From an uncultured Candidatus Saccharibacteria bacterium (lineage in GTDB: Bacteria; Patescibacteriota; Saccharimonadia; Saccharimonadales; Saccharimonadaceae), in assembly GCA_937990725.1 (NCBI GenBank), contig CALKQS010000009.1:62001-126000 (forward strand): a stretch of 64,000 nucleotides of DNA. Direction: 5' to 3'. A program made the position numbers and the translations under genes. Under the pieces are notes generated by a model. That model was not told the origin of the DNA, made no database searches, and saw nothing but the letters and a program-made list of their open reading frames with translations. Positions 26,611 to 35,602 of the stretch are shown piece after piece. How positions within the stretch are numbered: position 1 is the stretch's first letter; every line of letters begins with the position of its first letter.

Positions 26611-26773
26611 ATATTCCTCTTATTCAAGATTGTTTGTAGGATTATATCGTACACATTTTTAGGTGGTGTGTCAATAGACGCTCGCTTGACTCTTAATCTC
26701 CACTCTCACCAGTGGAGATATCGAGCACACCCTGCCATCATAATTCGCTGCGCTACTACCCCACCACCAAAAA

Positions 26774-26796
26774 ACCTCCCCAACAAACGGGGAGGT
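26774..26796 (-). terminator. Terminator of rpsO
   Basis: ACCTCCCC (26774-26781) pairs with GGGGAGGT (26789-26796); TTTTTTGG follows on the minus strand. Confidence 0.85.
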
Positions 26797-26816
26797 CTAT
26801 TTCTCGCGGCGGGCGC

Positions 26817-27083
26817 TTATTTGCGCAGACCGAGGGTTTCGAGCGTTGCTTTGTAGGCATCAAAGTTCGTCCGCTCAAGGTAGCGGAGCAGCCGCTTGCG
26901 CCGGCCGACCATTTGCTTGAGGCCACGACGAGCCATGTTGTCGTGCTTGTTGGACTTAAGGTGTTCGGTCACCTCTTTGATACGAGCCGTCAAGATAGAC
27001 ACCTGCGCCTGTGGGCTGCCGACGTCGTTCTTGCTGACCTGAGTCAAAGCAATCGCTTTCGCTTTGTTATCCTTAGTAATCAT
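26817..27083 (-). CDS. rpsO: 30S ribosomal protein S15
   Basis: 88 aa, the normal length. S15 binds the central domain of 16S rRNA. The conserved block GSPQAQVSILTARIKEVTEHLK is followed by the RRGLKQMVGRRKRLLRYL basic region. An extended -10 box TGCTACAAT ends 8 nt before the ATG, so the mRNA is leaderless or nearly so. Confidence 0.97.
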   Translation of the reverse strand: MITKDNKAKAIALTQVSKNDVGSPQAQVSILTARIKEVTEHLKSNKHDNMARRGLKQMVGRRKRLLRYLERTNFDAYKATLETLGLRK

Positions 27084-27188
27084 ACTGGTGTATTGTAGCA
27101 GGAGGGCGGCGCAGTGTCAATGTAAAAGCACTTGGTTTCGAAGCCTCATCAGCAGCGCTCACACCCCTTCCCTAGTTGGCGCATACCA

Positions 27189-28529
27189 CTACCGAAGGAG
27201 CGCTTGGTGGGCCTGGGTGATGATGGTGTCATTATTCTCCTGGCCGAGCAGCGCTGCTTGCTGCTTGATGTCATCTTTGGTCACCAGCAGCCGCATCAGG
27301 TTGTAATACTGGAAGGTTGCCTGTGCAATGGCGCGGTGGTTCTGCCCCATCGCGATGAGCTCACGCCGTTTACCAACCTTGTTGTCTGTCCTTGCGGGGT
27401 ACCGAGCATCAAGCGCGGTATAAAATTGCTGCAATGTCTCCACCAGTTCTGGTGCAACACAGTGTGCACGGCGGCGGGCCGGCTTGCCCCGATGGGCAAC
27501 GGCAAAGTAATTAGTATCACTCTCTGGGTCGTAGAATGGCTCGGTGAGTAAGAGGCGCATATTGCCAATGTCGCTATCGATAAATTCGCTGATATCGAGT
27601 GCAGCAAAGAAGGTCTCTGCATCGGGGAATGGCGACTGGTAGTCGACTCCTTCGGTATTCTCTGCTGTTGGCCACACGAGATCAGGCGCAGCATCGCGGT
27701 GTGCTATTGGTATATCGATCAGCGGTTCACCTTCGTCAATGAGTGCCTGGAGGTGCTGAATCTCAGGCCTCTGCAAACACTGCTCGAGCTGCGTTGCATA
27801 GCGCTCCATATCCATAAAGCTCGGGGTATTCTCGTAGGGGTAGCGCACCCTATCACGTGGGCCACTGTTTTCTGCAAGCTTTGGCACTATATCAAGCACA
27901 TCCTCAAGGCGGCGAACGTCATTGTTCGTTAGTGGGGCGTCGAGTGCTCGGAGGTCATCAAGCAATGCCAGCGCATCCTCTTCTGTCAGCGTCCCTTCTG
28001 TGTGGGGTTGGAGATTATTCGGGCTAATCCGCTTGTGGCCAATCGAATACTCTACTGCCTGCGTGCCAGTTACATCTCCTTCTCCATCACCCTCGCGGAT
28101 AGCATATGTGCGAGCAATGGTGAGTACATCATCAGAGCCTTTGATAGGAACTTGGGTTTTTATATCAAGAAAGAGCTCGTCGCCAGTCGGCTGGTTATTG
28201 CGCATACACGAGGAGCGGAAGGCAATTTGCTGTGGATATTGGAGGCGTCGCCCCGTATCACTCCGCTCGTAGTCATCTGGTACAGCAATCGTCTCATCAC
28301 TACGTTGACCAATAAATATCTTCCGGACGACATCATCTGGCAGCTCCACACGATATCCTTGGTGCCACGTATCACCATATGATGGGGCTACTGGTGGCTC
28401 TTCGTATGGCTCACCATAGTGATAAAGCGTATGCCACCCCTTTGCTAACAGTCTGTTAAGACTCTCCGGCGAAGCTTGGAATTCCCCGTTGGTACGATGC
28501 TCGGATGATGGTGGTGTGTTATGGTTCAT
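27189..28529 (-). CDS. Hypothetical 446-aa soluble acidic protein
   Basis: No family recognised. Begins MNHNTPPS, has a disordered N-terminus, then a Trp/Tyr-rich segment (KGWHTLYHYGEPYEEP) and alternating beta and helical regions. A basic stretch GKPARRRAH occurs near residue 365. No signal or membrane segment. The start at 28529 rather than 28565 is chosen because TGGTTATAGT ends 6 nt upstream, indicating a leaderless mRNA. Confidence 0.65.
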   Translation of the reverse strand: MNHNTPPSSEHRTNGEFQASPESLNRLLAKGWHTLYHYGEPYEEPPVAPSYGDTWHQGYRVELPDDVVRKIFIGQRSDETIAVPDDYERSDTGRRLQYPQQIAFRSSCMRNNQPTGDELFLDIKTQVPIKGSDDVLTIARTYAIREGDGEGDVTGTQAVEYSIGHKRISPNNLQPHTEGTLTEEDALALLDDLRALDAPLTNNDVRRLEDVLDIVPKLAENSGPRDRVRYPYENTPSFMDMERYATQLEQCLQRPEIQHLQALIDEGEPLIDIPIAHRDAAPDLVWPTAENTEGVDYQSPFPDAETFFAALDISEFIDSDIGNMRLLLTEPFYDPESDTNYFAVAHRGKPARRRAHCVAPELVETLQQFYTALDARYPARTDNKVGKRRELIAMGQNHRAIAQATFQYYNLMRLLVTKDDIKQQAALLGQENNDTIITQAHQALLR

Positions 28530-28612
28530 AATTCCACTATAACCATTATTGGGTAGTGGTGTCAACTTGAGGCTACTAAGATTTCAGAGCTCTACCGCTT
28601 CTTGCAGTAGAC

Positions 28613-29311
28613 TTACCACCCCACCTGCACACCATACCGCACCGTCTGCTCCGGTACCAGCGCTGCAGCGCGAGCTGGGTTATCGGCGAAGGAGTTGCCG
28701 CTGTGTGTTGGCTCAACGCAGAGGTACGAGCCCAACTCATCCGTCCAAATCGCCCAGCGAGGTAATCCCTCACTCTGTAGTGTGATAGTGCGCAGGCCTG
28801 TGGCGAGCTGGCGCGTGAGCCCATCAACGAAGATCGTCTCCGCGAGTGGCGCGAGGTCGGTGAGCGACTGGCCATCCAGCACGAGTATGCCATCATACGC
28901 AAAGTATGGATGAAAGGCTGGCGCCACGAGGAGCTCCTCCTCGCCAACATCCGCCAGCGTGAGCTGCATTGCAAGCTGGTGCTCCGCCACTGTATACACC
29001 AAGCGAGACTCCAGCCCAGCATAAGCATCACTCCCCTGCAGTATGAGCTCCACTCGGTCGCTGGTATGCTCCACCACCTGCCACTGGCTGGTGCGGCCAA
29101 AACCATGCTGCGCCAAACCACTCGCTCCACCCGGGCCAAAGTTGGGCAGGCAAACATGGCAGCCACCGCGCGTTTTACGCTCGCCATCAGGGGTGGTGAG
29201 CTGCTGCAGTGGGTAGAATACATCCCCATGCTCGTCAGCCAGGCTGGTGATATACGCGCCATCTGTCGTGATAGTTGCGGTGGTTGTGCCAGTGTGTAGC
29301 GTGATGTTCAT
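28613..29311 (-). CDS. Aldose 1-epimerase (galactose mutarotase)-like protein
   Basis: Interconverts sugar anomers. The 232-aa product is shorter than typical GalM (about 340 aa) and closer in size to compact D-hexose-6-phosphate-type mutarotases. Motifs: HGFGR (about residues 69-73), PAFHPYF with the catalytic-type His, and a late VEPTHSG with a Glu in the expected base position. GAGGAG lies 6 nt before the ATG. It follows truB by 35 bp and is probably co-transcribed with it. Confidence 0.8.
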   Translation of the reverse strand: MNITLHTGTTTATITTDGAYITSLADEHGDVFYPLQQLTTPDGERKTRGGCHVCLPNFGPGGASGLAQHGFGRTSQWQVVEHTSDRVELILQGSDAYAGLESRLVYTVAEHQLAMQLTLADVGEEELLVAPAFHPYFAYDGILVLDGQSLTDLAPLAETIFVDGLTRQLATGLRTITLQSEGLPRWAIWTDELGSYLCVEPTHSGNSFADNPARAAALVPEQTVRYGVQVGW

Positions 29312-29346
29312 TGGTTACTCCTCGCTTCTTTATTCATTGTGTATGG

Positions 29347-30051
29347 CTAATCAACAATTCCAAAATCTTGCAGCCGCTGCGCCTCTGCTACTGACCAATC
29401 GGCAATTGCTGTGCGCCGCAGCGCCGCGCAGTACGCCCCCGTGCCAAGCTGCCTGCCAATATCCACCGCCAGGCTGCGAATGTATGTGCCACTGCTCACC
29501 CGCGTGCGAATGACGAGCCGCGGATACTGATACTCCAGCACCTCCAGCGAGTGAATCGTAATGGTGCGCTCTGGCAACTCCACTTCTTTACCATCGCGCG
29601 CGAGTTTATAGGCCCGCTGGCCGTTGATCTTGATGGCGCTAAAGATTGGTGGCCGCTGGCGAATCTCACCAATGAAGTGCTGCAGCACCTTATCGAGCTG
29701 CTGACGTGATGGTGGCGTGGTGGGCATCTCGGCATCTTCTGGCACATACGGCGTTATCTCCCCTTCTGGGTCACCCGTGGTACTGGTTTGGCCCAGGATG
29801 ATCGTCGCTTCGTACGTCTTGTCGAGCTTGGTGTAGCGCATGGCATTGCGGCACTCCGTGCCCGTCACCAACAGCAAAAGGCCCGTTGCAAAGGGGTCGA
29901 GCGTACCGCAGTGCCCCACCTTCACCTTCTTGCCAGCCTGCTGGCTCAGCACCCGCCGCACCCGCGCCACCACCCCAAAGCTCGTCATACCAGCTGGCTT
30001 GTCGATGTGAAGGATGCGATTGTATGATGAATCAGATGTTTGGTGCGTCAT
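29347..30051 (-). CDS. truB: tRNA pseudouridine-55 synthase
   Basis: Makes the pseudouridine of the tRNA T-loop. The 234-aa product starts with the RNA-binding core (ILHIDKPAGMTSFGVVARVRR) and the catalytic Asp motif VGHCGTLDPFATGLLLL. The later motif SSGTYIRSLAVDIG is intact. It is shorter than the E. coli enzyme and seems to lack a C-terminal PUA domain. TGCTATACT ends 6 nt before the ATG: predicted leaderless. Confidence 0.95.
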   Translation of the reverse strand: MTHQTSDSSYNRILHIDKPAGMTSFGVVARVRRVLSQQAGKKVKVGHCGTLDPFATGLLLLVTGTECRNAMRYTKLDKTYEATIILGQTSTTGDPEGEITPYVPEDAEMPTTPPSRQQLDKVLQHFIGEIRQRPPIFSAIKINGQRAYKLARDGKEVELPERTITIHSLEVLEYQYPRLVIRTRVSSGTYIRSLAVDIGRQLGTGAYCAALRRTAIADWSVAEAQRLQDFGIVD

Positions 30052-30079
30052 GTGGTTAGTATAGCATGATGGAACAAAA

Positions 30080-30100
30080 AACCAGCTGTGGTGGCTGGTT
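30080..30100 (-). terminator. Terminator of the 30136 gene
   Basis: AACCAGC (30080-30086) pairs with GCTGGTT (30094-30100), with a T-run following on the minus strand. Confidence 0.8.
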
Positions 30101-30135
30101 CTCTGGGTGTTTTTATATTGCTAGAGTGGTAACCC

Positions 30136-31680
30136 CTACTTCTCCGGTACGTGGAATTGCGATGGGTTGGCTTGGTCTTTCTTGGCCTTGGCCTCAGACT
30201 GGAGTGCAGCATCGAGCTGGGCCATGGGGTTATCGGCATCGGGCCCAGGCAATGGTGGCACACCTGGTGGCAACGGTGGCAAGCTGGAAAAATCTGGCAT
30301 TGGTGGCAATGGTGGCAAAGCTGGACCTTCGGCGTCATCAGCTGGCGCAGCCCGGTGCTTGGCATCGAGATCGGCCAGGGTTTCTTTGCCGGTTGGCGGC
30401 GGGAGGATGTCGTCGTTGTGAGCCATCGGCACACGCGGCATGTCATTCACATTGGGGACGGTCGGCTCGTGATCAAGTGCTGCCGTGGCGGCATTGAGCG
30501 GCGCTTGGCTACCTGGTGTGTCGTCGCTGTCGAGGTAACGCCCACCCTTGTGCGAGAGGATGGTCTTGTTGCGGCCATTCTCGCGCTCGCGGCGCTTATC
30601 ATCAGCTGCTTGCTTGGTGGTAGCATTAAGCGTGCCACCTAGGCTCGGCTCATTAAGTGGCGTCTCAATGGGCTGGCGCCATGGCTCGGCGCTGCCGTTG
30701 CGTCCTGATGAGCGGCGCGGGGCTGGCGCAGGCTCGGGTTGTGGATTATTTTTGGCCAATTGCTGGGCTAGTTCAGCTTCGTCAGCGTCGGTCTGGCTTA
30801 ACTTTTTTTTTCCAGCCTCAGCGTTGTGTGAGATAACGAGTGACTTGTCTTTGTTATTTGCCTGAGCAGGCTTCTTGCTGGCAGGCTTAGCAGGCATTGG
30901 GCCTGCAGCCAGCTGCTTGGCCTCGGCGAGCTTGGCCGCAATCAGCTGCTGGTCGCCGCCAGCACTCATCAGTTGTGCGGCGAGGGTCATAACGCGCGAA
31001 GTGGTCTTTTCGTTGCTAAAGCGCTCGGTGGCCGCTACAATGCCGGTCAAAAAGGCCGTGGCAATATGCTTGTCGAGGAGCGGCTGCTCATCATCCGTAT
31101 TATCAAAGCCCTGAGCGAGGCTTGCCGCCAGCTCACTATAGCTGCTGGCCTGAGGATCCGTCCAGACGATATTGCCTAGCGTACCTGGCGCATCAATGTG
31201 CAGCGCTGCCACTGGCGACTCGCGCAGGATACGGCCATGCCCCTTGAGCGCTGGGTCGAGGTCATCCTCGCTGCGCACACCGATCGTCACAACGAACTGC
31301 ACATTGTAATCGCCCTGGCTAAATTCCAAATCACTCTGGCTAATCGTCGCGCGGTATGGCGTGATGAAAATCTTAACGAGGTCGCCATCGAGCTTGTAGC
31401 GCAAATGGTCGGCCTTTTCCTTATCAAGGGCAATGATGAAATCTCGCAGACTATCCACCGTGCTCTCAAAGGTACGCTCTGGCTCCAAAAAGCCCACTGC
31501 CGTTGGCACATCCCCACTAAAGACGGCTGTGGCGTGCTTGTCGAGCTTGTTGAGCAAAAGCGTCAACCCCAGTGCTGCACTCAGCTCATCTACCGTGGGG
31601 TGGGCGTTGACCGCCACCAAAATATTATTACTTTCACCTAGTTTGTCGATGATTTGTTGCCGCACCTTTATCTCGTCCAT
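30136..31680 (-). CDS. DHH-phosphoesterase-like protein with Pro-rich C-terminus
   Basis: 514 aa. The N-terminal 270 residues resemble the DHH/DHHA1 fold of NrnA-type nanoRNases: a Rossmann-like start ILVAVNAHPTVDELSAALGL in place of the usual HxxPDxDAxGS motif. Key metal-binding Asp residues appear changed, so activity is doubtful. The rest is disordered, rich in Pro, Ala, Gln and Lys, ending in repeated LPPLPP motifs. The start at 31680 is set by AGGAGCT directly upstream; an earlier start at 31704 is less likely. A TTGACG -35 is at about 31738. Confidence 0.65.
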   Translation of the reverse strand: MDEIKVRQQIIDKLGESNNILVAVNAHPTVDELSAALGLTLLLNKLDKHATAVFSGDVPTAVGFLEPERTFESTVDSLRDFIIALDKEKADHLRYKLDGDLVKIFITPYRATISQSDLEFSQGDYNVQFVVTIGVRSEDDLDPALKGHGRILRESPVAALHIDAPGTLGNIVWTDPQASSYSELAASLAQGFDNTDDEQPLLDKHIATAFLTGIVAATERFSNEKTTSRVMTLAAQLMSAGGDQQLIAAKLAEAKQLAAGPMPAKPASKKPAQANNKDKSLVISHNAEAGKKKLSQTDADEAELAQQLAKNNPQPEPAPAPRRSSGRNGSAEPWRQPIETPLNEPSLGGTLNATTKQAADDKRRERENGRNKTILSHKGGRYLDSDDTPGSQAPLNAATAALDHEPTVPNVNDMPRVPMAHNDDILPPPTGKETLADLDAKHRAAPADDAEGPALPPLPPMPDFSSLPPLPPGVPPLPGPDADNPMAQLDAALQSEAKAKKDQANPSQFHVPEK

Positions 31681-31793
31681 AGCTCCTACTTTTGCCTTAC
31701 CCAAAACTCCATCTATCCTACCATAAGTAATTTCGTTTCGTCAATGGCAAGTCGCGATTAACAGAGGTAGCCATGCGAAGTATAGCAAAGAAA

Positions 31794-31815
31794 AACACCT
31801 CTCCCTCGAGGTGTT
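31794..31815 (-). terminator. Terminator of rpsT
   Basis: AACACCTC (31794-31801) pairs with GAGGTGTT (31808-31815), and TTTTTC follows on the minus strand. Confidence 0.85.
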
Positions 31816-31842
31816 TTGGTATATGCTCTCGCGCCTATTGCT

Positions 31843-32097
31843 TTACGCAAGCTTGACGCCAGCAGCCTTGGCAGCCTTGGCGAGCGATGCTTTGCGGCGG
31901 CTCGCGGTGTTTTTCTTGAGCAACCCCTTCTTGACGGCTTTGTCAAGCTCGCTCTGGGCCTGGCTCAGGGCGGCAGCGCTTGGCTCAGCAGTGAAGGCCT
32001 TGGTGCTAGCCTTTATAGCACGCTTGGTAGCAATGTTGCGCTGGCGGCGAGTAGCCGTTTGCTTCATGCGTTTGACAGCTGATTTGATGATGGGCAT
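31843..32097 (-). CDS. rpsT: 30S ribosomal protein S20
   Basis: 84 aa, a basic three-helix protein that binds the 5' and 3' minor domains of 16S rRNA. It starts MPIIKSAVKRMKQ and carries the conserved AALSQAQSELDKAVKKGLL and NTASRRKASLAKA segments. GAGGAA lies 5 nt before the ATG. Single-gene unit with its own terminator. Confidence 0.95.
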   Translation of the reverse strand: MPIIKSAVKRMKQTATRRQRNIATKRAIKASTKAFTAEPSAAALSQAQSELDKAVKKGLLKKNTASRRKASLAKAAKAAGVKLA

Positions 32098-32247
32098 TAA
32101 TTTCCTCTATCGCTTGTTATTATGGGTTAGTACTACAATCAAGCGCTCATTATAAGGCATGGCACAGGATTTGTAAAGAGCTACCACAGGAGAGAATATC
32201 GATTACACGCTACCATCCCATAACAATTATCGTGAGGTAGCTGCACA

Positions 32248-33189
32248 CTACCGCCCCGCCACCGCAAATAAGAAGCTCTCCACTGCATCCCACGGTGGTA
32301 TACCCGTCGTCTTCATGTCGGCATCAAGCTGAGCAGCCCGCTGGGTGAGGGTGCGGATGTCGGCCAGCGAGACTTGCCTGGTGAGCGGCTTGGTTTTTTT
32401 GACGACGTAGGGGTGGAGCGAGAGCTCGCGTGCTATCTCTGCCTCCCCTGCCTCGCCATAGTATGCAATCGCCGCCAACTGAGCCCACTGCGCCCAAATA
32501 AGCGCTGCGGTTTGGTATGGGTCGTGGCTCAGACGCAGCTCATCCAGGGCAGCTCGCAAGGCTGGGCCTCGACGCTCTACCGCCAGGGTTACGACATCAA
32601 AGACCGAGAACTCACGGGCCGGTGGCAACACGGTGGCAATCGCATCATCGGTAATAGTCTCGAGCTGAGTCAATGCATCGATGGCATGTGCCAGCTGCAG
32701 CTGATCGATCGTCCCACCATAGCCCTTCTCATCCGGCACCAGAGCACGCTCTACCATGCTGCGCACATGCGCTGGGCTCAGCGACACGCCGCGTCTACTG
32801 GCCAGCTGGCGCAGCCACCGCTCGGCGGCAGGGCGCTGGCGGTCGGTTAGTGGGTCAGCAGCGATGATGGTAGCGGCTTTGTGCAGTGCTTTGTACGTTT
32901 TGGTGCGCTTATCGAGCCCTGGCTCTACCAGCACAAGCGTCGTCTCATCAGGAATATCATGCGCCCACTGGCCAAGCTGCTCCCAGAGGTCTGGGCGCTC
33001 AGACAGGCGCCGCAGCACAATGAGCCGCTGCGCCGCAAAGAGCGACACGCCGCGCACCAACTCAGCCAAGCCCGCGGCATCAAGCTGCTGAGTATCGATG
33101 TGTTCCGCCGGCACTGGCGCATGCTGGGCAATCTTCGCCAGCTCTTGCTCTGCCACGTAGCTATTCTTCCCCACAATGAGATAGAGCAT
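32248..33189 (-). CDS. holA: DNA polymerase III delta subunit
   Basis: 313-aa clamp-loader subunit that opens the sliding clamp. It has an AAA+-like N-terminal domain without a working Walker A, the expected TTLVLVEPGLDKRTKTYKAL segment, and a helical C-terminal domain with the LIWAQWAQLAAIAYY-like region. The start lies 3 bp after the mutM stop with GGGGGAG upstream, so it is the last gene of a HAD-mutM-holA operon. Confidence 0.92.
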   Translation of the reverse strand: MLYLIVGKNSYVAEQELAKIAQHAPVPAEHIDTQQLDAAGLAELVRGVSLFAAQRLIVLRRLSERPDLWEQLGQWAHDIPDETTLVLVEPGLDKRTKTYKALHKAATIIAADPLTDRQRPAAERWLRQLASRRGVSLSPAHVRSMVERALVPDEKGYGGTIDQLQLAHAIDALTQLETITDDAIATVLPPAREFSVFDVVTLAVERRGPALRAALDELRLSHDPYQTAALIWAQWAQLAAIAYYGEAGEAEIARELSLHPYVVKKTKPLTRQVSLADIRTLTQRAAQLDADMKTTGIPPWDAVESFLFAVAGR

Positions 33190-33192
33190 GGG

Positions 33193-34074
33193 CTACTCCC
33201 CCACTTTCACCTGGCACACTGGGCAAATGTGCGTCCCGCGGCCTGCCACACGAATCTTCATAATTTCTACGTCGGGGTGGCGCGGGCAGGGCTGCCCCTC
33301 ACGCCGAAACACCTGCGCAAAGGCTAGGTAGCTCCCCTTCTTACCTTCAGCATCGACGTAATTGCGGTCGGTGCTACCACCCTTATCAATACTGAGCTGC
33401 AGCACTTGTCGAATATGGGCAAAGAGCGCGGCAAGCTGCTCATCATCCACCATACGCACCCGCGTGGCGGGGTGGAGCTGCGTCATCCACAGCGATTCAT
33501 CGGCATAGATATTGCCCACGCCAGCGATGGTCGTTTGGTCAAGGATGGCCGCCTTGATGGTCGTGCCATTGCGCCGGCGGATGCGCGCGATGAACTGCGC
33601 CGCTGTGGTGCGTGGATCGAGCGGCTCGGGCCCGACTTTTTGCATAAAGGGCAGCTGCCCTACCTCTGGTGTGGGGTAGAGCTTCATCCAGCCAAATTTG
33701 CGCAGGTCATTAAAGTATAAATGCGCGCCATCCGCAAAGGTCAGCGCCACCCGCGTCAAGCGGTCGGGCAGCTCGTGGAGAAAGCTATCGTTTGGGTGGC
33801 CGCCGCCCCAGCGCTCCTCACCAACGAAGAGCAGCTGGCCCGTCATCTTGAGGTGCACCACCAGCGTGTAGTTGGTGCTCAGGCGAATCAGCAATACCTT
33901 AGCGCGGCGCTCTACCGCCGTGATGGTCGCACCGTGCAGGAAGTGCGCCACCGCTGTGGGGTCGTTGGGGAAGCTCTTGGGTGAGTCATACACCGTGCTT
34001 GCCACAACCTGCTTCCCCACCACCAAGCGAGCTAAGCTCGCACGAATCGTCTCAACTTCGGGGAGCTCAGGCAT
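33193..34074 (-). CDS. mutM: Formamidopyrimidine-DNA glycosylase
   Basis: Removes oxidised purines such as 8-oxoguanine from DNA. The 293-aa product starts MPELPEVETIR, with the catalytic Pro2 and Glu3. The H2TH region has the GVGNIYADESLW motif. The C-terminal zinc finger ends in THICPVCQ, but its first half reads CPRH, so one of the four usual Cys ligands is His. The gene is 3 bp from both neighbours, which indicates one transcript. Confidence 0.96.
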   Translation of the reverse strand: MPELPEVETIRASLARLVVGKQVVASTVYDSPKSFPNDPTAVAHFLHGATITAVERRAKVLLIRLSTNYTLVVHLKMTGQLLFVGEERWGGGHPNDSFLHELPDRLTRVALTFADGAHLYFNDLRKFGWMKLYPTPEVGQLPFMQKVGPEPLDPRTTAAQFIARIRRRNGTTIKAAILDQTTIAGVGNIYADESLWMTQLHPATRVRMVDDEQLAALFAHIRQVLQLSIDKGGSTDRNYVDAEGKKGSYLAFAQVFRREGQPCPRHPDVEIMKIRVAGRGTHICPVCQVKVGE

Positions 34075-34077
34075 GGA

Positions 34078-34656
34078 CTATCGCTCCTCCAGTAACTCCT
34101 CAAGCTCGGCCATTGTGCGGCGATTGGCTGTGTGGAGGATGGCACGCATGCCAGCGGCTTCGGCCCCAGAGCAGTTGTCTAGCCGGTCGTCGATCATCAC
34201 ACACTGGCCAGGCAGCACTCCGAGCCGATCTGCCGCCAGCTCGAAGGCTTCGCGGCTTGGCTTGGCAACGTGCTCGGCATATGAGAGCACCACCGCATCA
34301 AAGAGCTCGCGCAGCTCATCAGGAGTAAACAGTCGCTCGATCGTATCACTCCCCACATTACTCAGCAGCCCCACCTTGATAGCCGGGTAACGCTGGCGCA
34401 GCGTGTGAATCATGGCGATCAGCTCGCTATTGCGCACATGCACCTGCTCGAGCAATGCCGCTATCTGAGCTGGCGTTTGCTCCGAGAGTCTCGCGACCTC
34501 TGCAATAAACTCCTGCCGCGAGATGTAGCCATAATCCGACTGCTTGTTAATATCCTCTAGCTCGGCCCGCCGATCCGGCGGGCTACTCGCCATCAGCACC
34601 TCGATGCTCCCACCATAGAGCACGCCAAAACAATCAAAAATTACTGCACGAATCAT
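34078..34656 (-). CDS. HAD-superfamily hydrolase
   Basis: 192 aa. Motif I FDCFGVLYGG has the nucleophile Asp8; the second Asp of the usual DxD is Phe, as in several HAD subgroups. Motif II is in LLSNVG, motif III is AKPSREAF and motif IV VMIDDRLDN. It probably dephosphorylates a small metabolite. First gene of the operon with mutM and holA. TATAAT ends 7 nt before the ATG: predicted leaderless. Confidence 0.88.
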   Translation of the reverse strand: MIRAVIFDCFGVLYGGSIEVLMASSPPDRRAELEDINKQSDYGYISRQEFIAEVARLSEQTPAQIAALLEQVHVRNSELIAMIHTLRQRYPAIKVGLLSNVGSDTIERLFTPDELRELFDAVVLSYAEHVAKPSREAFELAADRLGVLPGQCVMIDDRLDNCSGAEAAGMRAILHTANRRTMAELEELLEER

Positions 34657-34888
34657 ACGCTCGATTATATCATTGGCGGTGGGGTGTGGCTAGCATGAGC
34701 TCTTCTTCCCTATTTTCTTATCCAATAAATTGTACAAGCAAATCATCATAATTTCTTTTAAGCCCAGCACACAAGGCCGACATACAAGCCCGACCTGTAT
34801 AGTATTCCACTCGATAGGAATATAAAGCGAAGCAGCATAAGATTGCCAGGGCTACTCGAACCCTAGACGTCAGCCACGCAGCGCCTTT
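34657..34888. other. Intergenic stretch with short inverted repeats
   Basis: Holds the HAD promoter at its left edge and small inverted repeats such as ATTCC/GGAAT near 34806-34823 and AGGG/CCCT near 34850-34865. No gene or complete tRNA fold seen. Confidence 0.4.
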
Positions 34889-35494
34889 TTATTGCGTCTT
34901 ATCAAACATCGGTGCAAAGCCAGGGATCTGGTTGGCAAAGAGCGCATGGATCTTGGGTACATCGGCCTTCATCGAGCCAGGTGAACCTTGGCAGCTCGAC
35001 GTCCAGATGCGCGTCTTCGTCACACCGCTATCCATCGTCTCGAAGGTGTAGAGCCGCCCACCAGTGGCACACACTCCACGCACGTCGTCATCATCCACAC
35101 TGCGCGTGTCTTGGATCTGCGCCTTGCTGAGAGCATACACAAGCTGCTCGTAGGCCTGTTGGTTGTTCTCAAACTCCTTGCGGTCGAGCTGCTTATCTAA
35201 GTAGCCTTGGTATACCGTATACGTCCGCTTATTGGGCGAAATCTCGATCTGGTACGAGCGGAAGGTCTCATCTGCCACAATCGGCCCACGCACCGTCCAG
35301 CGCACACTGTTGGTTGCGTTGTGCGCCACCACTTGGTCGTAGAAGCTCTCGGCTGATTGCTGCGTATTGGTGTTATTCGACTCCTGGCGAGTCGCCACCA
35401 TACGGATGACCGACGCAACTGCTGCCACCACCAACGAAATCACCAAGATAGTGACAATAATCGGAAAAACTTTTGGCCGCTCGCCTTTATACAT
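34889..35494 (-). CDS. Membrane-anchored protein with external domain
   Basis: 201 aa, no family recognised. A basic start MYKGERPK leads into one membrane helix (about residues 10-32) and an external domain of about 165 residues. The domain contains two Cys (GVCATGG and SSCQGSP) that could form a disulphide, and a beta-rich Tyr-containing middle. The start at 35494 is preferred over 35512 because TGGTATTGT ends 6 nt upstream. Monocistronic. Confidence 0.65.
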   Translation of the reverse strand: MYKGERPKVFPIIVTILVISLVVAAVASVIRMVATRQESNNTNTQQSAESFYDQVVAHNATNSVRWTVRGPIVADETFRSYQIEISPNKRTYTVYQGYLDKQLDRKEFENNQQAYEQLVYALSKAQIQDTRSVDDDDVRGVCATGGRLYTFETMDSGVTKTRIWTSSCQGSPGSMKADVPKIHALFANQIPGFAPMFDKTQ

Positions 35495-35602
35495 GAGAGT
35501 ACAATACCACAAAGCCTACGAAAACTCAATAGATCCGAGAGTATAATGCGGAAAAATCCCTGTCATTATGCCGCAAGTACCAACTAACACCCACTACACA
35601 AG

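Noticed and set aside
34845..34885. tRNA T-arm-like sequence AGGGTTCGAGTAGCCCT on the minus strand
   Set aside because: The loop is 9 nt instead of 7 and no acceptor, D or anticodon arm can be built around it.
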